DNA of 64,000 nucleotides from an uncultured Paracoccaceae bacterium (GTDB taxonomy: Bacteria > Pseudomonadota > Alphaproteobacteria > Rhodobacterales > Rhodobacteraceae): contig CANLYJ010000003.1 in the NCBI GenBank assembly GCA_947495295.1, positions 124,001-188,000 of the forward strand, in the 5' to 3' direction. Under the pieces are notes generated by a model. It saw nothing but the letters and a program-made list of their open reading frames with translations, ran no database searches and was not told the DNA's origin. The position numbers and the translations under genes were made by a program. The first letter of the stretch is position 1. The number at the start of each line of letters is the position of its first letter. Below are positions 54,233-63,799 of this stretch, piece by piece.

Positions 54233-55902
54233 AGCCCCAGCGCCCGGAACACCTTTGGCAGTTCCTCTGGCAAATCCTCTGCAATCAATCCCGGCCCGAA
54301 GCTGAGCGCGCATTCTGTATGCAGCCACGCCCCCGTTTCCGCCGCCTGCATCGGGGCAAACCCGCGCGCAAGCAGGCCCGTAATGAAACCTGCCAGCACA
54401 TCACCGGAACCTGCGGTGGCCAGCCAAGGGGCCGAGCGTTCGTAGAGTGAAGCGTTGATACTGCACCGCCCGGATGGGTCGGCGATCACGGTATCCGGCC
54501 CTTTGAAAAGGACGATGCAGCCTGCCTGTTTGGCCGCGTCTCGCGTTGCGTCGACCTTCGAATAGGCCGGGCCTTTCGTGGCGGGCGCATCCATTTTTGC
54601 AGCGATATCAGGAAAAAGGCGCGCAAATTCCCCTGCATGCGGTGTGAGGATGCAGTTTTTGTGGAGTTTGGCGAAAAGCGTTTCGTCTTGGGCTAGCAAT
54701 GTCAGCGCATCAGCATCCAACACAAGACGCCGTCCCGGGCTTGATCCGGGACCTCCAACAGACGGCCGAGGCGGAGGTCCCGGGTCAAGCCCGGGACGGG
54801 TGGCGTTCAACGCAACATCAAGCAAATGCGCCTCCCGTTCGCCCAACCCAAGGCCCGGCCCGATGCAAAGCGCGTTGATGCGCTTGTCTTGCAGCGTTTC
54901 AGACAGTTGATCGGCATCCTTGATGCTGCACAGCATGATCGCATTGAGTTGTGATGCGTTCTCGATCAGCGCGGCAGGTGGCGCACCGACCGTCACAGCC
55001 CCTGCCCCAATACGGATGGCTCCGCGCGCGGTAAGGCGCGCCGCACCCCCTTTGCCGACGCCGCCGGAGAGGATAAGTGCGTGGCCGTGGGAGTATTTGT
55101 GCAGCGATTTCGGGTAAGGGTCGCTACTCGTTTGATCCTTTCCAAGGTAATTTCCCTGGGAATAGGCGCTATTGCTGTGACGCCTGACAGGTGTTTCAGC
55201 AAGGTGAGTGTTAGAGGGAATTGGACTGTGAAGACCAATGTCGCAGACATGAACCTTGCTACGCAATGCAGTTGCTTCATCAAGGTAAAGGCCGATCTTG
55301 GCGCGATGAAATGTAACAACCAGATGCGGTGGTGCGACGGCGCCAAGTAACCTTCCGCTGTCGGAACATATGCCGGTCGGCAAATCGACAGACACGATCC
55401 GAGGAACATCCGGTTGTAAAATGCACAGATCGCCATCCGCATGCATGCCAAACAGCCCTTCGGCCAAATCTCCGACAATTGGTCGAGTCAGGCCGGTCCC
55501 GAAAATGGCATCGATAACGACGTCAGACTGCCAATAGACCTGATTTAGGTTGAAATCGTTCCATGTCTGAAAGGTATCGCGTTCTGTCCACCGCTCAAAA
55601 TTCACTTTCGCATCCGGCGGTAGCTTCGCGACATCCCCATAAAGAAACACCTCGACATTCCACCCGGCCTCTTTCAGCAGCCGCGCGACGACGAAGCCGT
55701 CACCGCCGTTGTTGCCCGGTCCGCAGAGGACGACGGCACGGTAGGGCTCAACCACCCCACCCAACTCCGGCCATTCCCCGAAAATCGCCTCTGCCACCCC
55801 GCGCCCGGCGCGCTCCATCAGCTCCAGTCCGGTGACCTCACCGCTGTCGATTGCGGCCTGTTCGATGGCGCGCATTTGGGCAGCGGTCAGCAGTTCGGTC
55901 AT
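54229..55902 (-). CDS. nnr: Bifunctional NAD(P)HX epimerase/dehydratase
   Basis: 557 residues. N-terminal YjeF_N epimerase (NnrE): MTELLTAAQMRAIEQAAIDSGEV, VLCGPGNNGGDGFVVARLL, DAIFGTGLTRPI. C-terminal ADP-dependent dehydratase (NnrD) from about 265: GHALILSGGVGKGGAARLTARGAIRIGAGAVTV, LTPHAGEFARLFPD, TAGSGDVLAGFITGLLARG. Together they repair hydrated NADH/NADPH. Residues about 369-391 (RPGLDPGPP ... GGPGSSPGR) are encoded by a REP-like element inserted in frame just before LVLDADALTLLA, a loop that must tolerate the extra peptide. Confidence 0.94.
   Translation of the reverse strand: MTELLTAAQMRAIEQAAIDSGEVTGLELMERAGRGVAEAIFGEWPELGGVVEPYRAVVLCGPGNNGGDGFVVARLLKEAGWNVEVFLYGDVAKLPPDAKVNFERWTERDTFQTWNDFNLNQVYWQSDVVIDAIFGTGLTRPIVGDLAEGLFGMHADGDLCILQPDVPRIVSVDLPTGICSDSGRLLGAVAPPHLVVTFHRAKIGLYLDEATALRSKVHVCDIGLHSPIPSNTHLAETPVRRHSNSAYSQGNYLGKDQTSSDPYPKSLHKYSHGHALILSGGVGKGGAARLTARGAIRIGAGAVTVGAPPAALIENASQLNAIMLCSIKDADQLSETLQDKRINALCIGPGLGLGEREAHLLDVALNATRPGLDPGPPPRPSVGGPGSSPGRRLVLDADALTLLAQDETLFAKLHKNCILTPHAGEFARLFPDIAAKMDAPATKGPAYSKVDATRDAAKQAGCIVLFKGPDTVIADPSGRCSINASLYERSAPWLATAGSGDVLAGFITGLLARGFAPMQAAETGAWLHTECALSFGPGLIAEDLPEELPKVFRALGL
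54731..54798 (-). repeat. REP-like doublet inserted in frame in nnr
   Basis: Two hairpins, GTCCCGG/CCGGGAC (54732-54752) and GTCCCGGG/CCCGGGAC (54777-54797), face each other. The whole element is an inverted repeat with 26-base arms (54731-54756 and 54773-54798, one mismatch). The second hairpin is identical to the one between glnB and glnA (56462-56482). Confidence 0.8.
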
Positions 55903-55962
55903 GGTTTCAGCACCTCAGGTTTTCAAATTGCCCGATCAAAGGGCAAGTTGCACAAAATTTAG

Positions 55963-56415
<453 letters not shown>

Positions 56416-56430
56416 TCCAAAGACACCCGC

Positions 56431-56482
56431 TCCGGGCTTGACCCGGGGCCTCATGGCAAAGGTCCCGGGTCAAGCCCGGGAC
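56431..56482 (+). repeat. REP-like doublet between glnB and glnA
   Basis: A first hairpin (CCGGG...CCCGG around 56432-56447) and a second, GTCCCGGG/CCCGGGAC (56462-56469 and 56475-56482, loop TCAAG). It fills half of the 108-base glnB-glnA gap and may partly end or stabilise the glnB transcript. Confidence 0.7.
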
Positions 56483-56523
56483 GCCAAGAACAAACACTGA
56501 CACGCTAGGAAAGGTAACCCCTG

Positions 56524-57930
56524 ATGGACAACAAAGCTGTTCTGAAACTGATCAAGGACGAAGAAGTCGATTATGTCGACATCCGTTTCACTGATCCCCG
56601 CGGCAAGCTGCAGCACGTGACTGTTGTTGCTGATCTGGTCGATGAGGATTTCCTTGAAGAGGGCTTCATGTTTGATGGCTCTTCCATCGCTGGTTGGAAA
56701 TCCATTGATCAGTCCGACATGAAACTGATGCCACAGGCCGAAAGCGCCTATCTGGATCCGTTTTATGCCGAAAAGACGATCTGCATTCACTGCAATATTG
56801 TCGAGCCTGACACGATGGAAGCTTACGACCGCGATCCGCGCGGCACTGCTGTGAAGGCTGAACAGTATCTGATCTCTTCCGGCATTGGCGATACCGCCTA
56901 TTTTGGTCCTGAGGCTGAATTCTTTGTCTTTGACGACGTCCGTTTCAGCGTGTCGATGAACAAGGTCGCCTATGAGGTTGATGCGATCGACGGCGCCTGG
57001 AACACCGACACCGAATACGAGATGGGCAATACCGGCCATCGCCCCGGCGTCAAAGGTGGTTATTTTCCCGTGAACCCCATCGATGATGCGCAGGAAATGC
57101 GTTCTGAAATGCTGTCGACGATGAAACGTATGGGCATGAAGGTTGACAAGCACCACCACGAGGTTGCGTCTTGTCAGCACGAGCTTGGCCTGATCTTTGG
57201 CACGCTGACCCATCAGGCGGATGAGCTGCAGAAATACAAATACGTGATCCACAACGTCGCCCAGGCCTATGGCAAATCGGCGACATTCATGCCCAAGCCC
57301 ATTGCGGGCGATAACGGCACCGGCATGCATGTGAACATGTCGATCTGGAAAGATGGCAAGCCCCTGTTCGCGGGCGACAAATATGCTGATCTGTCGCAAG
57401 AGGCCCTGTACTTCATCGGTGGTATCCTCAAGCACGCCAAGGCGCTGAACGCCATCACGAACCCATCGACAAACAGCTACAAGCGTTTGATCCCGGGTTT
57501 CGAAGCCCCCGTGCTGCGCGCCTACTCCGCCCGCAACCGGTCCGGCTGTGTGCGTATCCCATGGGCTGAAAGCCCCAAGGCCAAGCGTGTCGAGGCCCGT
57601 TTCCCCGATCCTGCTGCCAACCCTTATCTGTGCTTTGCGGCCTTGATGATGGCTGGTCTTGACGGGATCAAGAACAAGATCGATCCTGGTCCGTCATCCG
57701 ACAAGGACCTCTATGATCTGCCACCAGAAGAGCTGGCCGCGATCCCAACCGTTTGCGGTTCCTTGCGCGAAGCATTGGAAGCACTGGAAGCCGACCACGA
57801 CTTCCTGTTGGCCGGCGATGTGTTCACCAAGGACCAGCTGGAAGGCTACATGGAGCTGAAATGGGAAGAGGTATACGCTTACGAGCACACCCCACACCCG
57901 ATGGAATACAAGCTTTACTATAGCTGCTGA
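56524..57930 (+). CDS. glnA: Glutamine synthetase type I
   Basis: 468 residues, standard GSI-beta length. [90 protein letters not shown] in outline and [10 protein letters not shown] are all present. Tyr397 in [12 protein letters not shown] is the adenylylation site, so activity should be tuned by GlnE/PII. It fixes ammonium into glutamine. A strong terminator follows. Confidence 0.98.
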   Translation: MDNKAVLKLIKDEEVDYVDIRFTDPRGKLQHVTVVADLVDEDFLEEGFMFDGSSIAGWKSIDQSDMKLMPQAESAYLDPFYAEKTICIHCNIVEPDTMEAYDRDPRGTAVKAEQYLISSGIGDTAYFGPEAEFFVFDDVRFSVSMNKVAYEVDAIDGAWNTDTEYEMGNTGHRPGVKGGYFPVNPIDDAQEMRSEMLSTMKRMGMKVDKHHHEVASCQHELGLIFGTLTHQADELQKYKYVIHNVAQAYGKSATFMPKPIAGDNGTGMHVNMSIWKDGKPLFAGDKYADLSQEALYFIGGILKHAKALNAITNPSTNSYKRLIPGFEAPVLRAYSARNRSGCVRIPWAESPKAKRVEARFPDPAANPYLCFAALMMAGLDGIKNKIDPGPSSDKDLYDLPPEELAAIPTVCGSLREALEALEADHDFLLAGDVFTKDQLEGYMELKWEEVYAYEHTPHPMEYKLYYSC

Positions 57931-57953
57931 TTGATCACGCCAAATATTCTCTG

Positions 57954-57986
57954 TGCCGGGCATCCCATTGGTTGCCCGGCATTTTT
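57954..57986 (+). terminator. Intrinsic terminator of glnA
   Basis: TGCCGGGCA (57954-57962) pairs with TGCCCGGCA (57973-57981), followed by five T residues. Confidence 0.92.
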
Positions 57987-58159
57987 GAAGATCGCAAGAC
58001 CGTACCCCCCCGGCTTCGATCAGATTTTCAGCTTTTCATGCACAGTTTGGCAATCTTTTCCGCCTACCCTAAAGGTCAGGCTCTGAATCCGTTGATCGGG
58101 TACAGCATTTCATTTAAAGGAAACAAAATGGTATTGGTTGGCAAGGAAAGCGTGCATCA

Positions 58160-58477
58160 ATGAAAAACTATATCCTACGTTCTGGTTTTGTCGTGGCCAT
58201 CGCTGCGCTGGCAGCTTGTGAAGGGCGCACCGGTGACAGCAATCAGATCACGGATGGCGGTATTGATGGTGGAACGCTGGCTGATGGTCGGGCCAATATC
58301 TGGGTGTCTCCGGATGGCTGCCAGTATTGGTATATTGACGATGGCATCGAAGGTTACATGGCGGCCCGCCTGAACCGTGATGGCACACCGCGCTGTACAA
58401 CCCCAGAAGATACAAGGACGGCCGTGCTGACCAAGGATGGCTCCAGCATCCTTATGGAGCCTGAGCCGCGCCCATAA
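58160..58477 (+). CDS. Small lipoprotein, unknown function
   Basis: 105 residues. Signal peptide with lipobox VAIAALAAC, so Cys20 should be lipidated and the protein anchored to a membrane facing the periplasm. The mature part is short and polar, with SPDGCQYWYIDDGIEGYMAARLNRDGTPRC, two cysteines that could pair. I do not recognise a named family. It follows glnA after the terminator and about 170 bases with no other gene. Confidence 0.8.
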   Translation: MKNYILRSGFVVAIAALAACEGRTGDSNQITDGGIDGGTLADGRANIWVSPDGCQYWYIDDGIEGYMAARLNRDGTPRCTTPEDTRTAVLTKDGSSILMEPEPRP

Positions 58478-58555
58478 GCGACATTCGCTGAACGTTGCCC
58501 GGTTCGGCCCGCAATTCGCCATCATTTTGCCGGTCGGATCAGATACGCCTGCCCT

Positions 58556-58876
58556 ATGTCGAAATATCATCCGCTCGATGTCCGCTATAAAGGGCCTTCC
58601 ACTGCATATCGCGGCTCTGCCCATCGCAGGCAGGAGGCGATCACGGAAGATGTGCTGCCCCCTGCAGATCGGCCTGCCCCTGCGCCGTCACCCTGGGGCA
58701 ACCGGCCAGCACCGAATCCTATGCCGCAGCCGCGCTCGGCTGGGGTTTCGCGCAACCTGTGGCCTGTTCTGACAATCCCGTTCAACGCGCTCAGACGTAT
58801 TTTGCGGGTGGCGTTTTATGTGCAGCTTTTGTTGGGTCTGCTTGTGTATCTCGTACTGATAAATGGCTTCCTTTGA
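58556..58876 (+). CDS. Small protein with C-terminal membrane span
   Basis: 106 residues. The first 75 are proline-rich and charged (QEAITEDVLPPADRPAPAPSPWG), the last 30 hydrophobic (VAFYVQLLLGLLVYLVLING), so it is a tail-anchored or single-span protein. The ribosome-binding site is weak. The mix of a disordered head and clean span argues that it is real, but no family is known to me. Confidence 0.55.
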   Translation: MSKYHPLDVRYKGPSTAYRGSAHRRQEAITEDVLPPADRPAPAPSPWGNRPAPNPMPQPRSAGVSRNLWPVLTIPFNALRRILRVAFYVQLLLGLLVYLVLINGFL

Positions 58877-59129
58877 TTAGGTGCCACACGCTGATCAGTT
58901 CGGTCATGGCGTTTCGAATTTAGCGCGGACATCGCCGATCACCGTTCGCGTTCGACCAAAGGGAGAGGCCGCGCGCACGTGATTCAGTTTTACAAGAAAC
59001 GCTTTAATCGGGAATGCGGTGTGAGCTTTTTGTGAAATGCGTCAGACGCGCCCCCTCAAAATGTCGATTTCGGACAATAAATTGCGCTGATCCCTCTGCA
59101 TCATCGGGGGCAAGTGAAGGATCTGCCCG

Positions 59130-60470
59130 ATGAATACCCACTATCGCGATACCCGCAAGATTGATCCAAGCCGGGGCAGCACCCTTGGCGATGGCACCCC
59201 AAACGATCAGGACCGGATGGAGATTGGTCCAACGCAGCTTGCCTTTGCTGAATGGGAACAGGCCGGTCTGCAACTACCGCATTTGCCGGATATGCGCGCC
59301 TGGCGTCATAAACGCCTGACCGACGCCGTGGTTACCCGCGATTATGGTGGTATTTTGATGTTTGACCCGCTCAACATCCGCTACGCCACCGACAGTACAA
59401 ATATGCAGTTGTGGAATACCCATAACCCGTTTCGGGCCTGTTTGGTCTGTGCCGATGGCTACATGGTCGTCTGGGATTACAAGAACGCTATGTTCTTAAG
59501 CCGATTCAACCCGCTTGTCGCTGAACAGCGCACTGGTGCCGACCTGTTCTATTTTGATCGTGGTGATCAGTTGGGGATTGCCGCCAGTCGATTTTCGGCG
59601 GAAGTGCGTGACCTGATCGCCACCCATGGCGGGGCCAATATGCGCCTTGGTGTAGACAAACCCATGTTGCACGGGCTGCGCGCGCTGGAGGCCGCTGGAT
59701 TTGAGGTTTTCCCTGGCGAAGAACTGACCGAGAAAGCGCGCAGCATCAAAGGCCCGGATGAAATTCTGGCGATGCGTTGCGCCAGCCATGCGTGCGAAGC
59801 CGCCTGTTACGCGATGGAGGACGCGGCACGCGCCGGCGTGCCCGGCGGCAATATGTCTGAAGATGACATCTGGGCTGTTTTACATGCCGAAAATGTCCGC
59901 CGTGGCGGTGAGTGGATCGAAACCCGGTTGCTGTCATCCGGCCCCCGCACGAACCCGTGGTTTCAGGAATGTGGCGGTCGAATCGTCCAGAATAATGAGA
60001 TCGTGGCCTTTGATACCGATCTGGTCGGGGCCTACGGCATCTGCGTGGATATCAGCCGCACATGGTGGATCGGCGACCAGAAACCCCGCTCGGATATGGT
60101 TGAGGCGATGCAGGTGGGCGTGGAGCATATTGAACAAAATATGCAAATGCTGAAACCCGGCGTGTCGTTCAACGACCTGACCCACAACACACATGTCTTG
60201 CCCGATAAATACCAGAAGCTGAAATATGGCTGCCTGATGCATGGCGTGGGCCTTTGTGATGAATGGCCGCTGATCGCCTATCCCGACAAATGGGTCGAAG
60301 GCGCGTTTGACTATGAATTGCAGCCGGGCATGACCTTATGTGTCGAGGCGTTGATAAGTCCCGAGGGCGGCGACTTTTCGATCAAGCTGGAGGATCAAGT
60401 GCTGATCACCGAGGACGGCTTTGAAAATCTGACCAGATACCCGCATGACCCGGCATTGATGGGGACGTAA
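59130..60470 (+). CDS. dddP: DMSP lyase DddP
   Basis: 446 residues. It cleaves dimethylsulfoniopropionate to acrylate and dimethyl sulfide, a key marine sulfur reaction. It belongs to the M24 metallopeptidase fold but is not a peptidase. All six reported metal ligands of Roseobacter DddP are present at the same numbers: Asp295, Asp297, Asp307, His371, Glu406, Glu421, with Tyr366 nearby. Signature stretches include PLNIRYATDSTNMQLWN, GVDKPMLHGLRALEAAGFEV, CVDISRTWWIGD and KYGCLMHGVGLCDEWPL. No transporter or acrylate gene is adjacent, so it seems to be a lone gene with its own promoter in the 253-base region upstream. Confidence 0.95.
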   Translation: MNTHYRDTRKIDPSRGSTLGDGTPNDQDRMEIGPTQLAFAEWEQAGLQLPHLPDMRAWRHKRLTDAVVTRDYGGILMFDPLNIRYATDSTNMQLWNTHNPFRACLVCADGYMVVWDYKNAMFLSRFNPLVAEQRTGADLFYFDRGDQLGIAASRFSAEVRDLIATHGGANMRLGVDKPMLHGLRALEAAGFEVFPGEELTEKARSIKGPDEILAMRCASHACEAACYAMEDAARAGVPGGNMSEDDIWAVLHAENVRRGGEWIETRLLSSGPRTNPWFQECGGRIVQNNEIVAFDTDLVGAYGICVDISRTWWIGDQKPRSDMVEAMQVGVEHIEQNMQMLKPGVSFNDLTHNTHVLPDKYQKLKYGCLMHGVGLCDEWPLIAYPDKWVEGAFDYELQPGMTLCVEALISPEGGDFSIKLEDQVLITEDGFENLTRYPHDPALMGT

Positions 60471-60577
60471 GAAGGGGTATCGCGTTTGAAACGCTTGTTC
60501 ACTGCCCCTCCCTTCGGTCGAACGCGCGAAGCGATGACGGCTGTTTCAATATAAAGTCGAAACGCGTCAAACCCATC

Positions 60578-61444
60578 TTACCGGGTCAAATGAACACGAG
60601 CGAGGATGCCCCGATGGTCCGACCCAAGCAAAGGTCTGCGTTCCACGCGTCCGCCGCCCGGCGCATGTACATGATCCAACAAGAGCGGCACGCCGCGCAG
60701 GTTGAAAGTCGGCCGTAGCGGGCGCGCGACCTGCGCACCCGCCGCCTGCCCCAACCGTTGCACGCTATTGGCCCATGGGAAAATGTTGAAATCCCCCGCC
60801 AGCACAATGGGCCCAGCCAGCCCGTCAATTAGCTCCTGCGCCGCATCCGCGGCACGTGCATTGCCATAGGGGAACGGCCAGGGCAGATGCACGGACCCAA
60901 CCCAGATATCCTGCCCATCCTTGTGAATGCGGACAGCGCCCACCGCCCGCCGATCAGTGCAACGCGCTTCCGTCACCGGATGGCGGGATAGCACGGCCAC
61001 AGCACTCCACCCTGAAAACCGGCAAAGATGCTGGTGCGGAAAATTCGGCTTAAGCTGCGCCATCAGGTCTTCGTTGCCGCGCGACACCTCTTGCAAGGTC
61101 ACCACATCGGCCCCGCTGTTGCGGATATCATCGGCCAGCGCAGGCAACTCCGGGTTATAGTACCAGATATTTTTGGAATAGACCGTCAGCTTGTCGCCAT
61201 CCTTGCCGCCAAAGAAAAGCGGCACCGTCGTCAGCAAGGCCGCAGCCGCCGTCAGGCCCAGCCCAACCCGCCAGCGCCGCGACATCGGCAGCAGCATGCA
61301 AAGCAGGCATAAGCCGCCCAACACGACGCGGAACAGTGAAAGCGTATCGGCAACCGGGTGTGCCCAGCCTGCAAAGCCTGCCCAGACGCTTAGGCACAAA
61401 CAGCCCAGCAGTAAAAACAATCCAAACCTTGCCAGTTTCATCAT
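60578..61444 (-). CDS. Membrane-anchored endonuclease/exonuclease/phosphatase-family protein
   Basis: 288 residues from the ATG at 61442-61444 (a GTG at 61459 is possible). Three hydrophobic segments at about 4-25, 29-52 and 58-77 anchor it. The EEP fold follows: LTVYSKNIWYYNPEL, VVTLQEVSRGNEDLMAQL (catalytic Glu), WVGSVHLPWPF (His), IVLAGDFNIFPWANSV (Asp-Asn) and the terminal GSDHRGILARV (Asp-His). The substrate could be DNA, a phosphoester or a lipid; the membrane anchor points to a periplasmic phosphoesterase (YafD/YbhP-like), which is inference. Confidence 0.9.
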   Translation of the reverse strand: MMKLARFGLFLLLGCLCLSVWAGFAGWAHPVADTLSLFRVVLGGLCLLCMLLPMSRRWRVGLGLTAAAALLTTVPLFFGGKDGDKLTVYSKNIWYYNPELPALADDIRNSGADVVTLQEVSRGNEDLMAQLKPNFPHQHLCRFSGWSAVAVLSRHPVTEARCTDRRAVGAVRIHKDGQDIWVGSVHLPWPFPYGNARAADAAQELIDGLAGPIVLAGDFNIFPWANSVQRLGQAAGAQVARPLRPTFNLRGVPLLLDHVHAPGGGRVERRPLLGSDHRGILARVHLTR

Positions 61445-61555
61445 GGTAACATCTCTCACCTTGCCGCGATTGCCTGCAAATTGCGTTGTATGAAATGCAA
61501 CCCATTGTCATGTCTTGCGCAGTTTTTACGCAGAACAGCAGAAAAGGTGATGCAG

Positions 61556-62761
61556 ATGCCAACCGAGAAACTGACCTTTACCGGCCATGCCGGCGATACG
61601 CTGGCGGCCCGGCTGGATATGCCCAATGGCCCGCATCTGGCCACGGCGATTTTCGCCCACTGCTTTACCTGTTCCAAGGATATCACCGCCGCCCGCCGGA
61701 TTGCCGCCCGCCTGTCATCGATGGGCATTGCTGTGCTGCGCTTTGATTTTACAGGCCTTGGTCATTCAGAGGGCGAGTTTGAGAATACGAGCTTTTCCTC
61801 CAACGTTGATGACTTGATCGCCGCATGTGAGGCCCTGGATGCCCGTGGCATGTCACCATCGCTGATCATCGGGCATTCATTGGGTGGTGCGGCCGTGTTG
61901 AAAGCCGCGCCGATGATGGACAGCATCAAGGCTGTCGTGACCATCGGCGCCCCGTTTGACCCCGGCCATGTCACTCACAACTTTGCGCAAGCCATCCCCG
62001 AAATTGTGGATAAAGGCGTGGCAGAGGTGAGCCTGGATGGTCGCCCCTTCCGCATTGGCAAGGGTTTTATCGACGACGTATCCGAGGCCGCCTTGAAAAC
62101 CTCAATTGCCAAGCTGAATGCCGCCCTGCTGGTCCTGCACGCCCCGCGTGATGCGACGGTCGGTGTTGAAAACGCCTCGGACATCTTTTTAGCGGCCAAA
62201 CATCCCAAAAGCTTTGTCACACTGGATGATGCTGACCATCTGGTTACCCGTCCCGCAGATGCGGAATACGCGGCTGACGTGATTGCGGCCTGGTCCAAGC
62301 GTTATCTGAAGCTGGAAGAGCCGGCCAAACCTGCCGCCGCCCCCGAAGGCGTGATGCGCGTGACAGAGGCTGATGCAAACGGGTTCCTGCAGGATGTGCA
62401 ATCGGGCCCACATCACGTGCTGGCCGATGAACCGGTGAAATTTGGCGGCACCAACAAGGGGCTGACCCCTTACGGCTTCATCTCGGCCGGGCTGGGTGCC
62501 TGTACCTCAATGACGATCCGCATGTATGCCCGCCGCAAGGGCTGGCCCTTGCAGGGGGTCAGCGTTGATATCATGCATGCCAAGGAACATGCCGCTGATG
62601 CGGCCGATCCGGGTGCAAAGGTCGACCGCTTTGAACGGGTGATCCATCTGACTGGCGATCTGTCAGATGATCAACGTGCGCGGTTGCTGGAGATTGCCGA
62701 TAAATGTCCGGTCCATAAAACACTGGAGCGGAGTTCAGAGGTCAGCACCCGGCTGGCGTGA
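61556..62761 (+). CDS. Alpha/beta hydrolase-OsmC fusion protein
   Basis: 401 residues from the ATG at 61556 (AAAAGGTGA upstream). Residues 1-255 are an alpha/beta hydrolase with nucleophile serine in LIIGHSLGGAAVLKA, acid in LHAPRDATV and histidine in LDDADHLVTRP. Residues about 275-401 are an OsmC domain with the two peroxidatic cysteines in GLGACTSMTIRMYARRKGWPL and DKCPVHKTLERSS. OsmC proteins reduce organic peroxides; the hydrolase partner may free peroxidised acyl groups first, which is inference. This fusion is known in several proteobacteria. Confidence 0.93.
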   Translation: MPTEKLTFTGHAGDTLAARLDMPNGPHLATAIFAHCFTCSKDITAARRIAARLSSMGIAVLRFDFTGLGHSEGEFENTSFSSNVDDLIAACEALDARGMSPSLIIGHSLGGAAVLKAAPMMDSIKAVVTIGAPFDPGHVTHNFAQAIPEIVDKGVAEVSLDGRPFRIGKGFIDDVSEAALKTSIAKLNAALLVLHAPRDATVGVENASDIFLAAKHPKSFVTLDDADHLVTRPADAEYAADVIAAWSKRYLKLEEPAKPAAAPEGVMRVTEADANGFLQDVQSGPHHVLADEPVKFGGTNKGLTPYGFISAGLGACTSMTIRMYARRKGWPLQGVSVDIMHAKEHAADAADPGAKVDRFERVIHLTGDLSDDQRARLLEIADKCPVHKTLERSSEVSTRLA

Positions 62762-62819
62762 CACTCGGTTTTTGACGGGTTTTGCGCCAGAATGGCGGCC
62801 AGCGGCAAGGAGCCCTGCC

Positions 62820-63026
62820 ATGGCGCCGCTTCGCTATATCGTTGATGATGTCGACACGTCTGTTGCGCTTGATACAGAACATCTTGGTTTTGAACTGATC
62901 GAGCAATGCAGCCCGGCGGTTGATCAGATGCGCACGACCGGCATGTCTTTGCGGGCGCGGGGCGGGCAGCAGATCTTATGCGCCGATCCATCTGGAAATG
63001 TGGTCGCGTTGTTTCTACCGGCATGA
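62820..63026 (+). pseudogene. Shortened VOC/glyoxalase-family protein, probably internally deleted
   Basis: 68 residues with a good ribosome-binding site (AAGGAGCC). The N-terminus (MAPLRYIVDDVDTSVALDTEHLGFELIEQ) and the C-terminus (GGQQILCADPSGNVVALFLPA) are both typical of a VOC fold, but the family module is about 110-130 residues. About 50 residues from the middle, which form half the barrel and a metal ligand, are missing without a frameshift. It could be a remnant or a divergent half-module. A shared terminator follows. Confidence 0.6.
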
Positions 63027-63028
63027 AA

Positions 63029-63060
63029 AAAGGCGCTGCGGTGACGCAGCGCCTTTGTTG
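63029..63060. terminator. Bidirectional terminator
   Basis: AAAGGCGCTGCG (63029-63040) pairs with CGCAGCGCCTTT (63045-63056) around GTGA. A-rich on the left and T-rich on the right, it can serve both the VOC gene and the convergent bioY. Confidence 0.88.
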
Positions 63061-63079
63061 GTTTTGTTCCTGGATGGAT

Positions 63080-63685
63080 CTACTGACGTGCATCGCCGAT
63101 CAGCTTCCACAGCGCGGGGACCAGCAGTGCCGCCAGACCCAGCTTCAGTGCATCACCGATCAGGAAAGGTGTGATGCCCCAGGCCAGTGTCTGTTCCCAG
63201 CCGGATGCGAACTGATGCAACCAGAGCAGACCTGGAATGTAGATCAGCGCGTTACCGACAAACATCGCCAACGCCATCAGGATCACGTTGCGGTCCCAGC
63301 CCTTGCGCGCCGCAATGCCAAGCGCCAAGGCGGCCAGCACGTAGCCGACCAGATAGCCACCCGTACCGCCCATCATATAGACAAGCCCTGCTTTTTCAGC
63401 AGAAGACCCAGCAAAGACGTCAAATCCCATGGCACCGATGGCCAGATAGCCAAGGATCGTGATCGCACCCAACCGCGCACCGTAAGCGGCCCCAATGGTC
63501 AAGACACCAAAAGTCGTAAGGGTGATCGGCACAGGGTTGCCCGGGATAAAGACCTGGATTTTTGCAGTGATTGCGAGGGCGGCGATGCCAAGGATCACCA
63601 TGATTGCCTGCTTCATCCGCAAGGCGGCCCCTTCGGAGGGCCCGAAAGTTTCGGTCAAAACGCGGTCGTTGAGTGCGAGGGCCAT
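63080..63685 (-). CDS. bioY: Biotin transporter substrate-binding protein BioY
   Basis: 201 residues with six hydrophobic spans. Family signatures: VFIPGNPVPITLTTFGVLTIGAAYGARLGAITILGYLAIGAMGFDVF in outline, then AGLVYMMGGTGGYLVGYVLAALALG, GNALIYIPGLLWL and FLIGDALKLGLAALL. BioY binds biotin in the membrane as the S-component of an ECF transporter; bioM/bioN are not in view, and solitary BioY can also work. No BioR-type TTAT-ATAA operator is evident upstream. Confidence 0.95.
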   Translation of the reverse strand: MALALNDRVLTETFGPSEGAALRMKQAIMVILGIAALAITAKIQVFIPGNPVPITLTTFGVLTIGAAYGARLGAITILGYLAIGAMGFDVFAGSSAEKAGLVYMMGGTGGYLVGYVLAALALGIAARKGWDRNVILMALAMFVGNALIYIPGLLWLHQFASGWEQTLAWGITPFLIGDALKLGLAALLVPALWKLIGDARQ

Positions 63686-63781
63686 GTGACGCTCTCCCCT
63701 ATTTATTGATGTGGTTGCGCTTTTATTGCCCTATGCTGCGGCGCGGCGCAAGCAGGATGGCGCTAACGGTCCCGCATGTAA

Positions 63782-63799
63782 GATGGGTTTTAACCCATC
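63782..63799. terminator. Palindrome GATGGGTT-AACCCATC
   Basis: An 18-base palindrome lies immediately after the stop of the partial gene on the minus strand. A related half (AACCCATCTTACCGG) occurs near 60571, at the end of the exonuclease-family gene. It may be a 3'-end hairpin. Confidence 0.45.

Noticed and set aside
63686..63799. Biotin operator (BioR) or riboswitch before bioY
   Set aside because: No TTATNNATAA-type site and no conserved RNA fold in the short upstream region.
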